Part shown: piece by piece, positions 1-10,389 of the stretch | How positions within the stretch are numbered: position 1 is the stretch's first letter | How the letters are laid out: every line of letters begins with the position of its first letter | From: Acanthamoeba castellanii str. Neff | Taxonomy: Eukaryota > Discosea > Longamoebia > Acanthamoebidae | Direction: 5' to 3' | Assembly: GCF_000313135.1 (NCBI RefSeq) | Contig: NW_004457244.1 | Span: 122,969 to 138,328, forward strand | DNA length: 15,360 nt | Made by a program: the position numbers and the translations under genes | Notes under the pieces: generated by a model | Seen by the model: the letters and a program-made list of their open reading frames with translations, nothing else | Database searches by the model: none | What the model was told of the DNA's origin: nothing

Positions 1-90
1 GACATCACATTTCACAAGACCACCCAGATTTGCACAAAAACACAGCTCTTGATTTGTACATTTCCAACTCAACCATTTCTCTTTCTGCAG

Positions 91-155
91 GATCTGCACA
101 TAAAAAGCTGAAAAAATGCCACTTTAGCACAGTTCTCTGTACAGAAAAGTGCTGA
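91..155 (+). other. Possible 3'-terminal exon of an unknown gene
   Basis: A pyrimidine-rich stretch ending in CTGCAG at 81-90 looks like a splice acceptor. It is followed by a short lysine- and cysteine-rich reading frame (SAHKKLKKCHFSTVLCTEKC) that stops at 153-155, only 2 bp before the left TIR of the first transposon. It could be the last exon of a gene entering the window from the left, or chance. Bases 1-80 show nothing else. Confidence 0.2.
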
Positions 156-157
156 CC

Positions 158-238
158 TTAAGGGGGAAGCATGGTCTGGAATTAAAATAAATTAGAGCAC
201 TGTGGGCTGGTGGCACCCCATTGGCGCTTGAAGAATGC
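158..238 (+). repeat. Left TIR of transposon 1
   Basis: It begins TTAAGGGGGAAG and pairs with 3371-3451 on the other strand with five differences, all transitions. At two of these the left arm has TG where the right arm (reverse complement) has CA, as expected if both were CG and were deaminated on opposite strands. Confidence 0.92.
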
Positions 239-304
239 AAACTGATTATTTGCTTGCCTGTAGAATTTGAAATATATTTATGAATTTAGCTGGTTTTAAT
301 GTTG

Positions 305-3266
305 TCATAACAGTGCCAGCGTGTGATGAAGCTCAATGTCAAGCACTGTGACCTGCTCCTTGAGCTGATGCTTGTTGGTGGCATTGATTGACACTGTGGT
401 GACTTGGTTTCTGCAGAGCAGGGGGTTGAAGTTGTCAAGATGGTGGTGGATGGTGATGATCTCTGCCTGAAGCTGAGTTGCTTGTGCCGCCACTGCAGCT
501 GTGGCAGCTGTGGTGGTGTGATGGAGTGTGTCCATTTGCTTGAGGCACTGATTGAAGCTGAGTGATGCTGGTAGAGTGATGGACAGAGGAGAGGATGTTG
601 ACAAAGGTGGTTGGTGCTGTTTGTGGAAATGCACTAGCATGTTGCTGCATGTTGAGTAGTCCCTCCTGCATCCTGTAGCAGTGCAGAGGAAGTGAAGTGG
701 AGGGGTTGATGGGGGCTGTGATGGCGTAGATGAAGATGATGAAGATGATTGTGAGGGTGAAGAGTTGGGTAGGAGCAGAGGAAAAGGGAGAGTAGTGCTG
801 TCTGCTTTGTCAGTCTCCTTCTCCTTACCTTTTGCTTGTTTTGATGGTGGTGCTTGGTCACTTGGGCACTGACGTTTTGTGCCTCTCTGCTCAGTTGGTT
901 CAATGTCCTGCATTGTGTGAGAGGCAAGTGAGCAGATGAAGAATAAGTGTGATGGGTGAGGTACCATTGCACCATGGCCATTTACATGATCACAAACTCA
1001 CTGTAGCAAACCAGCCCAGTTGAGTTTGCTCATGGGTAGCTTGTATTTCCTCATGTATACCTTCAAATGCTGGATCATCACTGTAGACAAACATAGAACA
1101 CATGTGAGCAACAGAAGAAACCCACAAACGCACAGAGCAAATCAATGGTGTGAGGGTATTTACATACACTCACCAACTTGGTGGGCTTTCACTTTGTGCT
1201 TGACCCAATTGGCTGACACAGGCTTGTACATGATCTTCTTTGTGTTTAAGATTTGGTGGCGTGCTGAGACACATATGGCTTAGTGAGGGTGAAGTACATC
1301 ACTGATGAATGAGAACAAGGAGGTTGCACCTGTTTCAGCAACAGCAGAGTGCTTGAGCTGCTTCTGGTGTGCACATGCATAACAGGAGTTCTTGAGGTTG
1401 TCACACTTCTCACACTGCCACAATACACACCCAGCAAGCTTTGAGAAAGTCTGAGACCTTGAAGCCCAAGTGTTCAAAGACTTGAAGAAGAACGTTCCTC
1501 CCTGCAGATGTGCCAGAAAGGAGAGGGATCAGTATGGAGCTGCAGTGTGAGAGGAGCACACAAACCTTCATTCCGCTCAAGCAGTCCAAGGTCAAGGAGT
1601 GGTCCATACATCACTGTCCAGTTTTGCTCCTTGTCAACATGCTTATGGACAGTGCCATTAAAGCCGTGGAGGTACTGTTTGTGGTCCTTAAGGTAACCCT
1701 TGATGAAGGTCTTGAGTGCCTTGATGGCCTCAGGGTGCTCCAGATGGTTGAGGTCTGGGGTTGACTTGGCTGGCCAATCTTTCTGGTGGCAACAAAGACC
1801 ATGATCCTGATCAGTGACATGTGGCACAAAGCTGTGCATGTGGCTGCAGAAGCCATTGGCATTCCTTGTGTGCATCTTGACGCCTGCAAGAAGATGGATA
1901 TACACATTGTTAGTGATGGTCAGTGGTAGGTATATGTGAAAGGAGGGCATGTGAACTGATCAGAAAATGGGACTTGATTTTCTTCTTGATGGTAGCAAGG
2001 CTTGGGTGTTGCTCAACCAGGGGTTTGAAGCTCTTTTCCAGCCCTTTTGTGTAATGATTGGGGTCTTGATGGCTTACAACATCATCACCAAAGATCTGCT
2101 TGACAAGAGAATGTACAGCTGCATCCCCATCAGCAGTGACAGAGGCCATGTTCACACCACTCTCCTGTGGGCACACAGGCGAAAAAGGTGAGACATGCAC
2201 ATGATCATCAAGAGAGGGAAGGAAACTACCTTGATGATGGTGAGAGCCTGTTCTGTACCATCACCTTCAGCTGTGCTAGATGTGCCAGTGTAGGTGCGCA
2301 GCTCATGTTGAGGAGCCCCTGATGCAGTGTCCTTGAGGATGTGGTGTCATGAAACAATCCCCCCTTCACAGTTGCCTGCCAAAGAACACTGGAATGGTGG
2401 GCAAAACAGACACAAGCATAGGCCACATCCACTCAGTAGTGGTGGGGGGCTTGTACCAGCATTGGCATTGCAGACAATGGTTGTGATCTCATTGGCACAA
2501 TGATTGCATGATGAGTAACATGTGTCTATGGACAAGTTGCTGCTGTCTGGACTGTGCTGCATTTTGTGCATCTCTTGACTGCATGAGGCATCCATGAGGA
2601 TGGACAATGCAGGAGCTACCTGTGATTGGCACAGGATGGATGGTCAATGTGGGCCTCATCAAAGATTATTGTGTTAAGATTAAAAAACAAAATGAGAAAG
2701 GGGCATATGTGATCATGCATCATTATGGTGTAGCAGCCCTTGCTGATGGGCTGGACGCCACCAGCCAGTGTGAACAGCAACTTGAGCACCTCAAAACCCA
2801 AGCCATGAATGGCCCACACAACAACAAATCAAGAGGCCACATCACAATGATGCATGTTGGAGTTGAGTGGGGACACACTGCTGAACTTGAGTGAGAATTT
2901 GCAGTGTTCCTTTTGTGAGCAGTGTATTGTTGGAGGAGAGCAACTTCAGCATCTCTTCGCCTGACGCAGTGCTGCCCATCATCTCTTCCACTTCTTTGCC
3001 TTGGCCTTCTTCTTCTCCTCTTGCTCTCTCAGTTGCCTCTCCTCTTCTTCCTGGATTGCTTTTTGTTGTTGGTTCTGTTCCTCCTGTCTATGGCACTCTT
3101 CCTCCTCCACCACCCTCTTCTCTGCCGCTCTCCAGACCCTCCTCCTCTCGTTGTATCTTATTTGGATTGCCTTCTTCTTTACTCTCAACTCCTCTGGATC
3201 AACAAAGGACCACTTGGTCAGCCATGCCTCCTCCTCCTCCACCAGCATTGTTGGTCTTCCTGGCAT
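305..3266 (-). pseudogene. Mutator-like DDE transposase with C-terminal zinc finger, decayed
   Basis: The gene reads from ATG 3266 down to the stop at 305. The N-terminus (MPGRPTML...) is a long charged, probably coiled-coil segment. A one-base frameshift near 2998 moves the reading to EEMMGSTASGEEMLKLL. The core follows: GGIVS*HHILKDTASG, then after a 65-bp intron (2165-2229) SVTADGDAAVHSLVKQIFGD and DPNHYTKGLEKSFKPL, the pattern of MULE-type DDE transposases around the second acidic residue. HVTDQDHGLC (exon below about 1885) matches the later Cys/His region. Further exons join across introns 1081-1173 and 908-964. The last exon carries a C2H2-type finger (C-x4-C-x12-H-x4-H, FLCTATGCRRDY...HFHKQH, about 570-680), preceded by a Ser/Pro-rich linker and a basic KRQ/KQAKGK patch. 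In-frame stops include a TGA near 2350, a TAA near 1281 and a TGA near 1020, and frames shift near 1490. Family assignment is firm; exon borders above 2340 are unsure. Confidence 0.75.
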
Positions 3267-3370
3267 CTTAGTACGCCAAACCCCTGCCTCGAAAAAATTG
3301 ATCCTCAAAAATTTTGGAGCACACAAATACAAATATGTGGAATACCTCATAAATCAGGGCGTAAATGAGA

Positions 3371-3451
3371 GCATTCTTCAAGCGCTGATGGGGTGCCACT
3401 GGCCCACAGTGCTCTAATTTATTTTAATTCCAGACCATACTTCCCCCTTAA
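3371..3451 (-). repeat. Right TIR of transposon 1
   Basis: Inverted partner of 158-238. It ends CTTCCCCCTTAA and is followed by an A-run and the candidate target-site copy AAAAGTCACTGACC (about 3455-3468). Confidence 0.92.
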
Positions 3452-3472
3452 AAAAAAGTCACTGACCCTTTT

Positions 3473-4090
3473 TCATGAACACTTGGTTCCAAGGACACAG
3501 AACCAAGGGAACTTGATGTGCTTGTGTTCACCTTTGAACATCTTGAAGAAGTGAGTGAGACTCAACAGCTTTGCATGGGTGAAGTGCTGGGCATTCAAGG
3601 CATCTGAGTATTTCCAGTATAAGTGATCCTTGGTCATGATCATTGGCATGTAGATGGAGGTCAAGTTGGGAGCATGACAGCTGTACTGGAGTAAGGGTGA
3701 AGGTGAGCAAAACTGGTGTGTACACATACACAATAAAATTTGGTGATTTATGGTAGTTGTGAGGATGATTAATGAGGATATTCTATCATGTACATGTACA
3801 CAATAGATAAGGGGAGTAATACCATGTTGGTGTACATGGTTATCCATGCGCTGGCCCAAGCTGTAGTGTCAGTGGAGGTCCTTCCAGTTTGAAGAGTATC
3901 CATGATGGAGAAGTTGGCCATTTTGTTCTTGGAGATTCTGAAAGCAAGCATGAATGCCTGCAAACACACTAACAATGTAGTGAGGAAGCTATCTCCAATG
4001 AGCTGTAGTGTGGACAATACCTGATGATGTAAATGGTAGAGTTGACAGTGGAGTGGTTGGTTCTCCATCAATGTCCATGCACTTTTATGT
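3473..4090 (-). pseudogene. Spliced gene of unknown function, 3' exons
   Basis: Three minus-strand exons join in one frame. The first is 4090-4021 (...TLMENQPLHCQLYHLHHQ). The second is 3957-3823 (AFMLAFRISKNKMANFSIMD...ITMYTNM). The third is 3712-3473 (FCSPSPLLQYSCHAPNLTSI...WFCVLGTKCS, stop at 3473). The introns at 3958-4020 (63 bp) and 3713-3822 (110 bp) start GTATT and end CAG, both in phase 0. A further acceptor (TTTTTTGCAG) lies at 4091 and up, so 5' exons are missing; the opposite strand looks coding just beyond. I see no recognisable domain. There is no stop inside these exons, so the gene may be less decayed than its neighbours. It lies outside the TIRs of both transposons. Confidence 0.5.
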
Positions 4091-4334
4091 CTGCAAAAAA
4101 GCTCATTGGTGGAGTGTAGTACCCAGTCCACAAGTGGCATTCAGTCCATGGTAACAACCTGCCACAATGCAGCCAAGCTTGCCAAGTGGATGGTCAAGCA
4201 ACCAGAGTGGAAGAAGTGGAAGGAGAGTGACCTCAAGAAGAAGAACCTTGGTGATCTTCAAAACATGTGCACAATACATCAATAGTGCAGTTGGTTTAAT
4301 GAAAGTAATGTGATTTAATCAATTATATAAGTAA

Positions 4335-4360
4335 TCTATTGTGTACACATACACAATAGA
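4335..4360. repeat. Perfect 10-bp inverted repeat inside probable intron
   Basis: Arms TCTATTGTGT (4335-4344) and ACACAATAGA (4351-4360) flank the loop ACACAT. It lies in the probable intron of the plus-strand gene and resembles the hairpin in the intron at 3713-3822. Confidence 0.7.
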
Positions 4361-4987
4361 ACAACTGATATATTCTCATCATTGAAGATTGTTCTTGACT
4401 CTCAGCAGACCATACCTGAGACTCAAGAGCAAGAAGCTGAAAACAATAGCATCACCAGCTCCATTATGGAGATGTCACAAGATTTGCTTGGAGCACTAGA
4501 GGTAAGAGTGTTTGATTTCAAATGAAATGTAGTCCTTAATAAATCTCACCAATCCTGTACTTTCTTCAGGTTGATGTGACAGCCCAAACAAGACCTGCCA
4601 GGGAGGAGCATGTAACCCTGCCAACCACCATGGCCAATGATGAGGAGCTGTTGCAGCTCCTGTAGGAGGTCAGCTTTTCATGCAGAGTTCTCTCTACATC
4701 AATAAATGAGATGGGCATTCTGACAATGGAGCATCTTGTTCAAGAGCTGCCTCCCTCTCAGTGCATCCTCAAAGATGGCATGCCTGAATACAGCATCATC
4801 AACAGCAATCATCATGTTCAGACTGCAAGGTGGCTTTTCCCTGGGAAGTCTTTCAAGTCAACATTGTCCAGTGTGACATCTCCATTAATGCATCTACTCA
4901 CCACTGGGATCAGCACAGGCTAACACAGATGATGGGTTACACCAATCCAAATCAACATGGTATTATATTGGTGAAACAGTGGGGTCC

Positions 4988-5013
4988 AACACAATGGTAC
5001 ATACCATTGTGTT
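4988..5013. repeat. Perfect 11-bp inverted repeat inside probable intron
   Basis: Arms AACACAATGGT and ACCATTGTGTT flank the 4-base loop ACAT. It sits in the candidate intron at about 4960-5055 and is followed by TTGTGTATGTGATA, which resembles motifs in neighbouring introns. Confidence 0.7.
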
Positions 5014-5328
5014 TGTGTATGTGATAACATATGGCTCTTCATTACCCCTTACAGGCCTCTACACCATCTTCATCAGTCAATAAACAAGTCCTATACCTTC
5101 AATCCCAAGTTGCTGCTGGTCCAGGACATCACCAAAATACCAAGCTCATGGGCATGGCCACATTGCTGACAGACTAGGATGCTGTCAAGGCCTATGTCCA
5201 GATGATAGAGCATTGTAATCAGTTCTGGAAGGAGCCCTGTGTTGAACTCAAGCAGCACAACAAGACAGCCCTGTGAACTGTGTGATTGTTTGGATTCTGG
5301 TTCCTGTACATGTGCAATTCACCCAAGT

Positions 5329-5379
5329 ACAGAAATTGCGTGCCTGAGCTACCTAGATAAGAACGTTTTGGGTACCTAA
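5329..5379 (+). repeat. Left TIR of transposon 2
   Basis: It starts ACAGAAATTG and ends TTTTGGGTACCTAA, pairing with 10390-10440 at 48 of 51 positions. One difference is CG here against CA in the other arm. Confidence 0.92.
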
Positions 5380-5458
5380 ATGAATAAAGACATGTTAGCA
5401 GGCATGTTGTGCCAAGTAGTTGGGACGGGCAGCAAGAAGGTTTTGTGGTTGAGGCGTT

Positions 5459-5464
5459 TTTATT
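5459..5464 (-). promoter_or_regulatory. Poly(A) signal AATAAA of the SNF2 remnant
   Basis: AATAAA on the minus strand begins 13 bases after the helicase stop codon at 5478, just inside the left TIR. It supports this as the gene's 3' end. Confidence 0.55.
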
Positions 5465-5477
5465 AGGTGAACAGTGA

Positions 5478-7100
5478 TCACACAGCAGCACCCTCAGTGT
5501 CAAAGAGGTGCTCAGTGGTACCATTCTGTAGCTCATCAGTTCTTGCTGCAAAGTCCACTACATACCTATGTTTGTGGTCTTCATGAGCCCTCACCCAAGT
5601 GTGTGACATTTGTGCCCACTTGGTCAGGCAGACGTGGAATTGATGGTTGGAAGGGTTGTGGTGGCTGATCCTAATGTTGCTGTCAAACCTGAGAGCCTTG
5701 GAGTTGTGGGCATCAATGGTGTTGGTGACATGCTGGTTGATGGTGGTTTGCATGAGGAGGTGGGCAACTTTCACCCCCTGCTGCTGCCCAAGCCGCCATG
5801 CACAGCACATGGCCTGGTGGTCAGTTGCTGGATTCCAGCTCAACTTGATGAAGATGAGCTCAGTCACCTGCTGTAGGTTGATGCCCATGGTGCACATGTT
5901 GGTGGAGAGGAGGAGCATGCCAGGCAGGGTCAAGCTGAGGAACTGTGTGAGTTGCTTGGCATGCTTCTCAGTGGGGATGTGGCCTGATACCTCAAGGATA
6001 TTGAGGTTACACAGGTGTTGCTTGTGAAGTTGGTGCCTGAGGATGGCGAAGGTGTGCAGGTGCTGCCCAAACACTGCCAGCTTCCTCCCCTCATTGAAGG
6101 TGCATTGCACCCACCTGTGGGCAAGTGATGCACAGGTAACAGAGGGCGCATTGAGCTTTATCTCAGTGGGTTTGCAGTAGGCAGCTGAGGAACATGTACC
6201 TGGCAATGTAGCTGGTCTTGGCAGAGTGTGGAAGGTCACCCCAGGTATCAGGCATTGATGGGACTGCAGGCACCTTGTGGTGGATGGCAAGGTGTGGAGG
6301 TGGACAGTTGATGCTGTTGAGCACTTCCTTGTGCTTTTCCATGTCACCAGGAGTGGCACTGGAATAGTTGGAGAAGAGTTGCTTGGGTGCCCACTTGCTC
6401 CAGTTGGCCTCCATCCACTGGCACATGGTAGGCAGGTTGCAGAAGTCCATGAGCTGCCTCTTGTCAATGGCACCAATCTGGTACAACCACAGGGGGATGG
6501 TGAACCAGCAGTGCTGAGCAACCACCTTGGTGCTCTGCAAAGAGCTTGTGCTCTGTTTCTTGGTGAGACTGCTGCGCAGAGCAGCCTGCAGATCCTTGGG
6601 GAGGCAGGAGGTGCAGTAGTACTTGCCACTCTCACCCTTTTGACCCCACCCAAAGGGGAACATCACTGCCTTGCAGGTGCAGCAGTTCAGGCTGGCTTTG
6701 AGGAGGCACAATCCCAGACACTGATGTTCATCTTTGTTGAGCTTGAGCAAGGCCTTGCCCATGATGCTGGTCCACATGTCCCACCTGAGCCCACAAGGTG
6801 GCCTCCAGTGGTTGAATGTTCTCCTGGAATTAGGCAAGGATGAGATGTGTGCATCAGCATTGGTGCTGGGCACCTTCCTCATGAGCTAGCTCAGGCGTGA
6901 GAGGTCAAGGGGCAGAGAAGGTACCCAGTGAAGGAGAGCAAAGTAGGAGGCATCATCTTGACACTTTCATGCTGCACTGAGCTGGTGAAGAGTGTGAATG
7001 AGGGTGTGAATCATCTCAGGTACACTGCAGTGCGCAAGTAGGGCCATGTCATGCATTGTGTCCTGCAATGGCGTGGAAATACATGCATGATGAGCAGCCC
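5478..7100 (-). pseudogene. SNF2-family helicase remnant
   Basis: SNF2 proteins are ATP-driven DNA translocases. Two exons join over an 85-bp intron (6115-6199, GTACATG...CCCACAG) to give SYIAR/WVQCTFNEGRKLAVFG. The second exon shows the C-terminal RecA lobe: KLAVFGQHLHTFAILRHQL, ILEVSGHIPTEKHAKQLTQF, then LLLSTNMCTMGINLQ, LSWNPATDHQ and QAMCCAWRLGQQQGVKV, matching SNF2 motifs V and VI. The first exon holds a motif III-like STPLQDTMHDMALLAH (about 7040-7080) and two CxxC pairs (CCTC...CTSC), a possible zinc-binding insert. Stops interrupt it at 6967-6969 (TGA) and 6886-6888 (TAG). The motif VI arginine expected before AWR is Cys (TGC). The N-terminal lobe with Walker A and DEAH box was not found, so it is either missing or too decayed. 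Inactive as it stands. Confidence 0.75.
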
Positions 7101-8297
7101 AAAGGAGTAGCCATCAACCAGGATGGCTTTTGAGTTGTACCTGGACTGACATCTCAGGCACCAAGCACAAGAGGCACCATGGCAGCTGCAGCAAGTGTCA
7201 TCCTGCCAACATGCTGGTTCCCATGGGCACCATCTCCTTGATAGAGCTAAGGTCCAACATCAGCAGTGGCCAGTCCACCACATCAACTGCACCTCATGCA
7301 TAGGCTAATTAGGAGCCACAGCAGAGGTTGCCTCACACATGTCTCAAGGCAGAAGTCACAGTGTTTGAGGGAGGCCTTGCCTCTTCACACCACCCACAAG
7401 AACTTGTGCCTCAAGATGACAACTCTCATGATGAAGCACTTGCAAGAGGTGCTTGAAGCTGAGAGGAAGGTTGCTTACTTCCTGAACATGGCAGCACACC
7501 AGCAATACAACCAGTCCAAGTGCCATGCTCTCTCTACTGCTCACACCAAGGGTCAAATCTGTGGTACCACAAACCTGCCCTGTTTCTCAACCACCAAAGC
7601 TGCAATTGTGGCAAGTGCAGCAACAATGAGCCCTGTCCCCCTGCTGATGTGTTTCTGTGTCCTGGTGCTTCCTGAGCTGGCAGGAGATGCTGCATGCCAT
7701 GTGTGAGCTGCAGACTTAGGTAGACAATGACTGGCGGATGGGTACCCTACAGCGCCTTGCCTCAAGAGCTCTTATTTTGGTGGGTTTGTGCCCCTAATAT
7801 GGCTTCTTCTCCTGGTGTAGGTACAACATTAATGACGCTGCCCATCTCTCCAACACTCCACCATCACTGTGAGGAGCAGGGCAACCAGGAATTCATGGTA
7901 CACCTTGTCATTGCATTCCTTGTGTGTGCATGGTGGCCCTGACCTCTCACACCCTTGCTGTAGAGTGAAGTGCTCTCATCACACCTCGAGCCTGTACCTC
8001 AGCTGCAGCCCCTTCCTTCCATTGCACCACAAGGAGAGGGCTGGAGCAACACCATCATCAGCAAGGCCCTGCTCCTGCGCATTGTGCACAAGGCATATGC
8101 CAGGGACCATTGCCTTAGGTGTCACAGACCACTCTCCATGGAGCTCAATGAAGTGGGAGCAGTCACCACCAGCACCATACAAGCTGCCACCTGTGTTCAA
8201 TGGTTGCTAGACTGTCAGGTACCCCCCAACTACATACCAGCCAAACCTGATGATCAGAACATGAAACACTCACAATGTACCTGTTACACAACAACAT
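7101..8297. other. Central part of transposon 2, start region of both genes, unresolved
   Basis: Short open stretches exist on both strands but none continues cleanly. On plus, 7590-7680 reads in one frame as a cysteine-rich segment (SCNCGKCSNNEPCPPADVFL) resembling a zinc-binding cluster, and 8070-8210 encodes a Cys/His-containing piece (VHKAYARDHCLRCHRPLS). These may be N-terminal exons of the transposase. On minus, the missing first lobe of the helicase would be expected here but I see no convincing motif I or II. The two genes diverge from this region, so their promoters should lie here. Confidence 0.35.
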
Positions 8298-10296
8298 GAA
8301 GCTGTGTCAGGTGATTTGACATCAATGAGTCACATTGTTTGGGCTGCCCTTATGACCAAGTGTGGTCAGCACCAGACAACACATCTGCTCAACATGCTTG
8401 ATATGCCAGGCATCCCACAAAGCTGAAGGTTCATGGTGGCCAGCCTCTGCTGCACACCACCTGCCACCTACAGTCATGGACACAACCTAACGCCACACAC
8501 AACATCACCACACACAACACACAACACACAACACATGACACACAACACATGACACACACACAACACACAACACACAGAGCTACTTGGGCAGGTCGCACAG
8601 GCTTTGTCCAACAACGTCCTACATAACAATCACAGCATCTGTGGCCTGAACAGCTGCAAAGAGATACATATGTCCACTCATACCTGCTCTGAGCTCTTTC
8701 CTCATGCATGTATCATGTGTGTAGCTCCAAAAGATGTCATGCTGCTGTGCCATGCAGCACATGGTTTCCTTTGCTTTGTGTACAAGTGCAATGGCAATGA
8801 TTGTGACTTACACCAATGGTTGTCTTCTCTCTCACACAGGGTTTGGTGTTCTGGATGGTGGCTGGGCAGAAACGAGACAGTCAGGCAGTTGTGTACTCAT
8901 CATGAAAGACCTCATCACTGGCAAGGTATGATGACTGTTCAGCACCCCACATTTGATGGTTGTAAAGCAGCCCACTAAGCTCTCTCTTACCTTGCTTGCT
9001 CAGCTGCTTGACATAGAGACTGTCATTTGTGGACAGGACTACACTGGTGCCTTGACCAACATGGAATACACTGCTGCCTTTGAGATGGGCTGCAGATTGG
9101 CTGTGGGTGGGTGGACAGTGACATCCATCATCACTGACCATGATGGAAAGATTCACTGTGCCTTTTGCAGTGCTGGTACCTGGCTGCATACTCAAACCCT
9201 GAGCAACCAATGAACCACTGATGTAACACACCATTCAGGGCATGTTTCTGTGGCAGTGACTTACTGCGCTGGGCACCTGATGAAGAACTTTGCTAAAAGA
9301 GTGAAAGCCCTTGATGCCAACATCAAGGTACCAAAGGGAACGCCAAAGCTGGCCAGTATGTGCCTGTTCCTTCATGGTGGCACAAGTGCCCCAATGCACC
9401 TGACAGTGAGCATTGTGCACACACATCCACAGGATTTGCAGATCACTGGAAGCAGAGGTTGGTCACAATCATGGACACATGCAGCACAAAGGATGATATT
9501 CAGTGCACAGTGAATGTTGCCATGTCCCACTACCAAGGGGACCACTCATTCTGTCCACCACATGAAACTACCTCATACATCCCACCCTGCCACCACAAAC
9601 ATGCCATGCACAATTCTTCATTCACTCATCAACTCACACATGTTCCACAATGCAGCAAAACCAGACCCATCAAGAACAAGGACCAGGTTGAAGCCATGAA
9701 GTTGGTGGACTACCACAACTTCTACCTGCCCAGCATTACAACCAACATGTCCAAGGCTAGCCATTTGTATGCCAACCAACCAACCTACTGCCCACTGCTG
9801 ATCTACCTCCACAAAATGACCTACAATCTTGCACCTTCAAGGGTTTGTCTAAATGGACAGGCAGCAAGATTATCAAGTACAGTGGAGAGGCCTTCAGGTT
9901 GCAGACCTGCCTCAGCATTCTTGAGGAAGCTTGCCCTTCATTTTGCCTACATCTCCTCACCCTTCTCAACCAAACCTACTCCTCCTCTCTTTCTTTGCAA
10001 CACCACTCCTGGGATGTGACCCAGGACAACGCCAGGGAGTGGTGACAAGATCCTGCCATCAAGAAGAAGTGGATTGAGAAGAAGTGGGGCACCTCCAAGA
10101 CCAACTCACTTACCAGCCTGAATCACAGAAGCGCCCAAGGAAGAGGGCACAAGCTGACAAGGCAGCACCACTACTCTATGACCACGTCCTCACCACATGC
10201 CAGTGTCCTGCCCATGAATGTGATGACCCTTTCGCCTTTGTATCTGATGAAGATGAGGTCTCCACCTCATCCTCCTCTGGTTCTGCTGATGAATAA
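8298..10296 (+). pseudogene. MULE-like DDE transposase of transposon 2, decayed
   Basis: The reading starts with TSMSHIVWAALMTKCGQHQT and LLNMLDMPGIPQS, like the segment that precedes the catalytic core in Mutator-like transposases. An exon at 8840-8925 gives FGVLDGGWAETRQSG...KDLITGK, with the likely first catalytic Asp. A 78-bp intron (8926-9003, GTATGA...CTCAG) leads in frame to LLDIETVICGQDYTGA, MEYTAAFEMGCRLAVGGWTV and SIITDHDGK, the likely second Asp, then AGHLMKNFAKRVKALD. A TGA lies at 9211-9213. After a frame change, MSHYQGDHSFCP matches the later GDHSxC motif, followed by KNKDQVEAMKL and SKWTGSKIIKYSGEAFRLQ. The C-terminus is basic (QKRPRKRAQADK) and then acidic (SDEDEVSTSSSSGSADE). 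Other breaks include a TGA at 8424-8426. Sequence and end structure differ from the transposase at 305-3266, so this is a second family member. Confidence 0.7.
8488..8578. repeat. CA-rich simple repeat
   Basis: The stretch is built from ACACAACACACAACAC-type units with two ACATGACACACA variants. It lies within the transposase region, possibly in an intron, and looks like slippage-prone simple sequence. Confidence 0.8.
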
Positions 10297-10297
10297 A
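10292..10297 (+). promoter_or_regulatory. Poly(A) signal AATAAA overlapping the transposase stop
   Basis: The hexamer overlaps the TAA stop of the transposase (GAATAAATG). It mirrors the signal at the other gene's end and marks the 3' boundary of the unit, 93 bp before the right TIR. Confidence 0.45.
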
Positions 10298-10389
10298 TGT
10301 CTTGCTCTTCTTACCCCCATCCCTTGTGTTTTGCACACAGTCCATCCTACCTACCTTGATAACATGCCTTCAATAGTAAATTGTATTTC

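Larger units (their letters stand above)
158..3451 (-). mobile_element. MULE-like DNA transposon 1, 3.3 kb, TIR-bounded
   Basis: The ends at 158-238 and 3371-3451 are inverted copies of each other, 76 of 81 positions identical. Between them lies one minus-strand, multi-exon transposase gene. The flanks carry an imperfect direct repeat, AAAAGTGCTGACC on the left and AAAAGTCACTGACC on the right, which could be a decayed target-site duplication. Long TIRs, a D-rich transposase core and a C2H2 finger fit the Mutator superfamily. Internal stops and a frameshift indicate that this copy is no longer autonomous. Confidence 0.85.
4148..5276 (+). pseudogene. Decayed spliced gene of unknown function
   Basis: The reading begins at ATG 4148 with a Trp/Lys-rich segment (AKWMVKQPEWKKWKESDLKKK). 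After a probable intron ending near 4387, an acidic stretch (SQQTIPETQEQEAENN...MSQDLLGALE) runs to a clear GTAAGA donor at 4502. The 68-bp intron ends TTCTTCAG at 4569, and the next exon (VDVTAQTRPAREEHV...) continues in frame through a TAG at 4663-4665 to about 4850. A frame change and another intron (about 4960-5055, GTATTATATT...CTTACAG) lead to a last exon with a second TAG (5175-5177), ending FWKEPCVELKQHNKTAL and a TGA at 5276. Both TAGs could be former CAG codons. I recognise no family; a transposon-associated gene is likely from its setting between two elements. Confidence 0.45.

Noticed and set aside
2891..3368. Hydrophobic plus-strand ORFs rich in Leu, Ser and Pro that look like membrane proteins
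   Set aside because: They are the antisense of a Glu/Lys/Arg-rich coiled-coil exon on the minus strand; the hydrophobicity follows from the complement.
6163..6653. Second long minus-strand frame (start MGGVKRVRV) across the helicase first exon
   Set aside because: Only its part below 6114 carries helicase motifs. The splice at 6115-6199 connects that part to the other frame, so the upstream half is a shadow.
6277..6843. Plus-strand ORF of 188 codons
   Set aside because: It lies opposite the helicase exon that contains the CxxC pairs and connects in frame to SNF2 motifs; no family features on the plus strand.
7200..7240. Minus-strand KEMVPMGTSMLAG as a Walker A motif of the helicase
   Set aside because: It lacks the GKT/GKS core and any flanking SNF2 signature, so similarity to DEMGLGKT is too weak.
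8481..8580. CA-rich repeat considered as a telomeric or CRISPR-like array
   Set aside because: Units are irregular 5-10 bp CA variants with no unique spacers and no telomere-like G-rich strand order.
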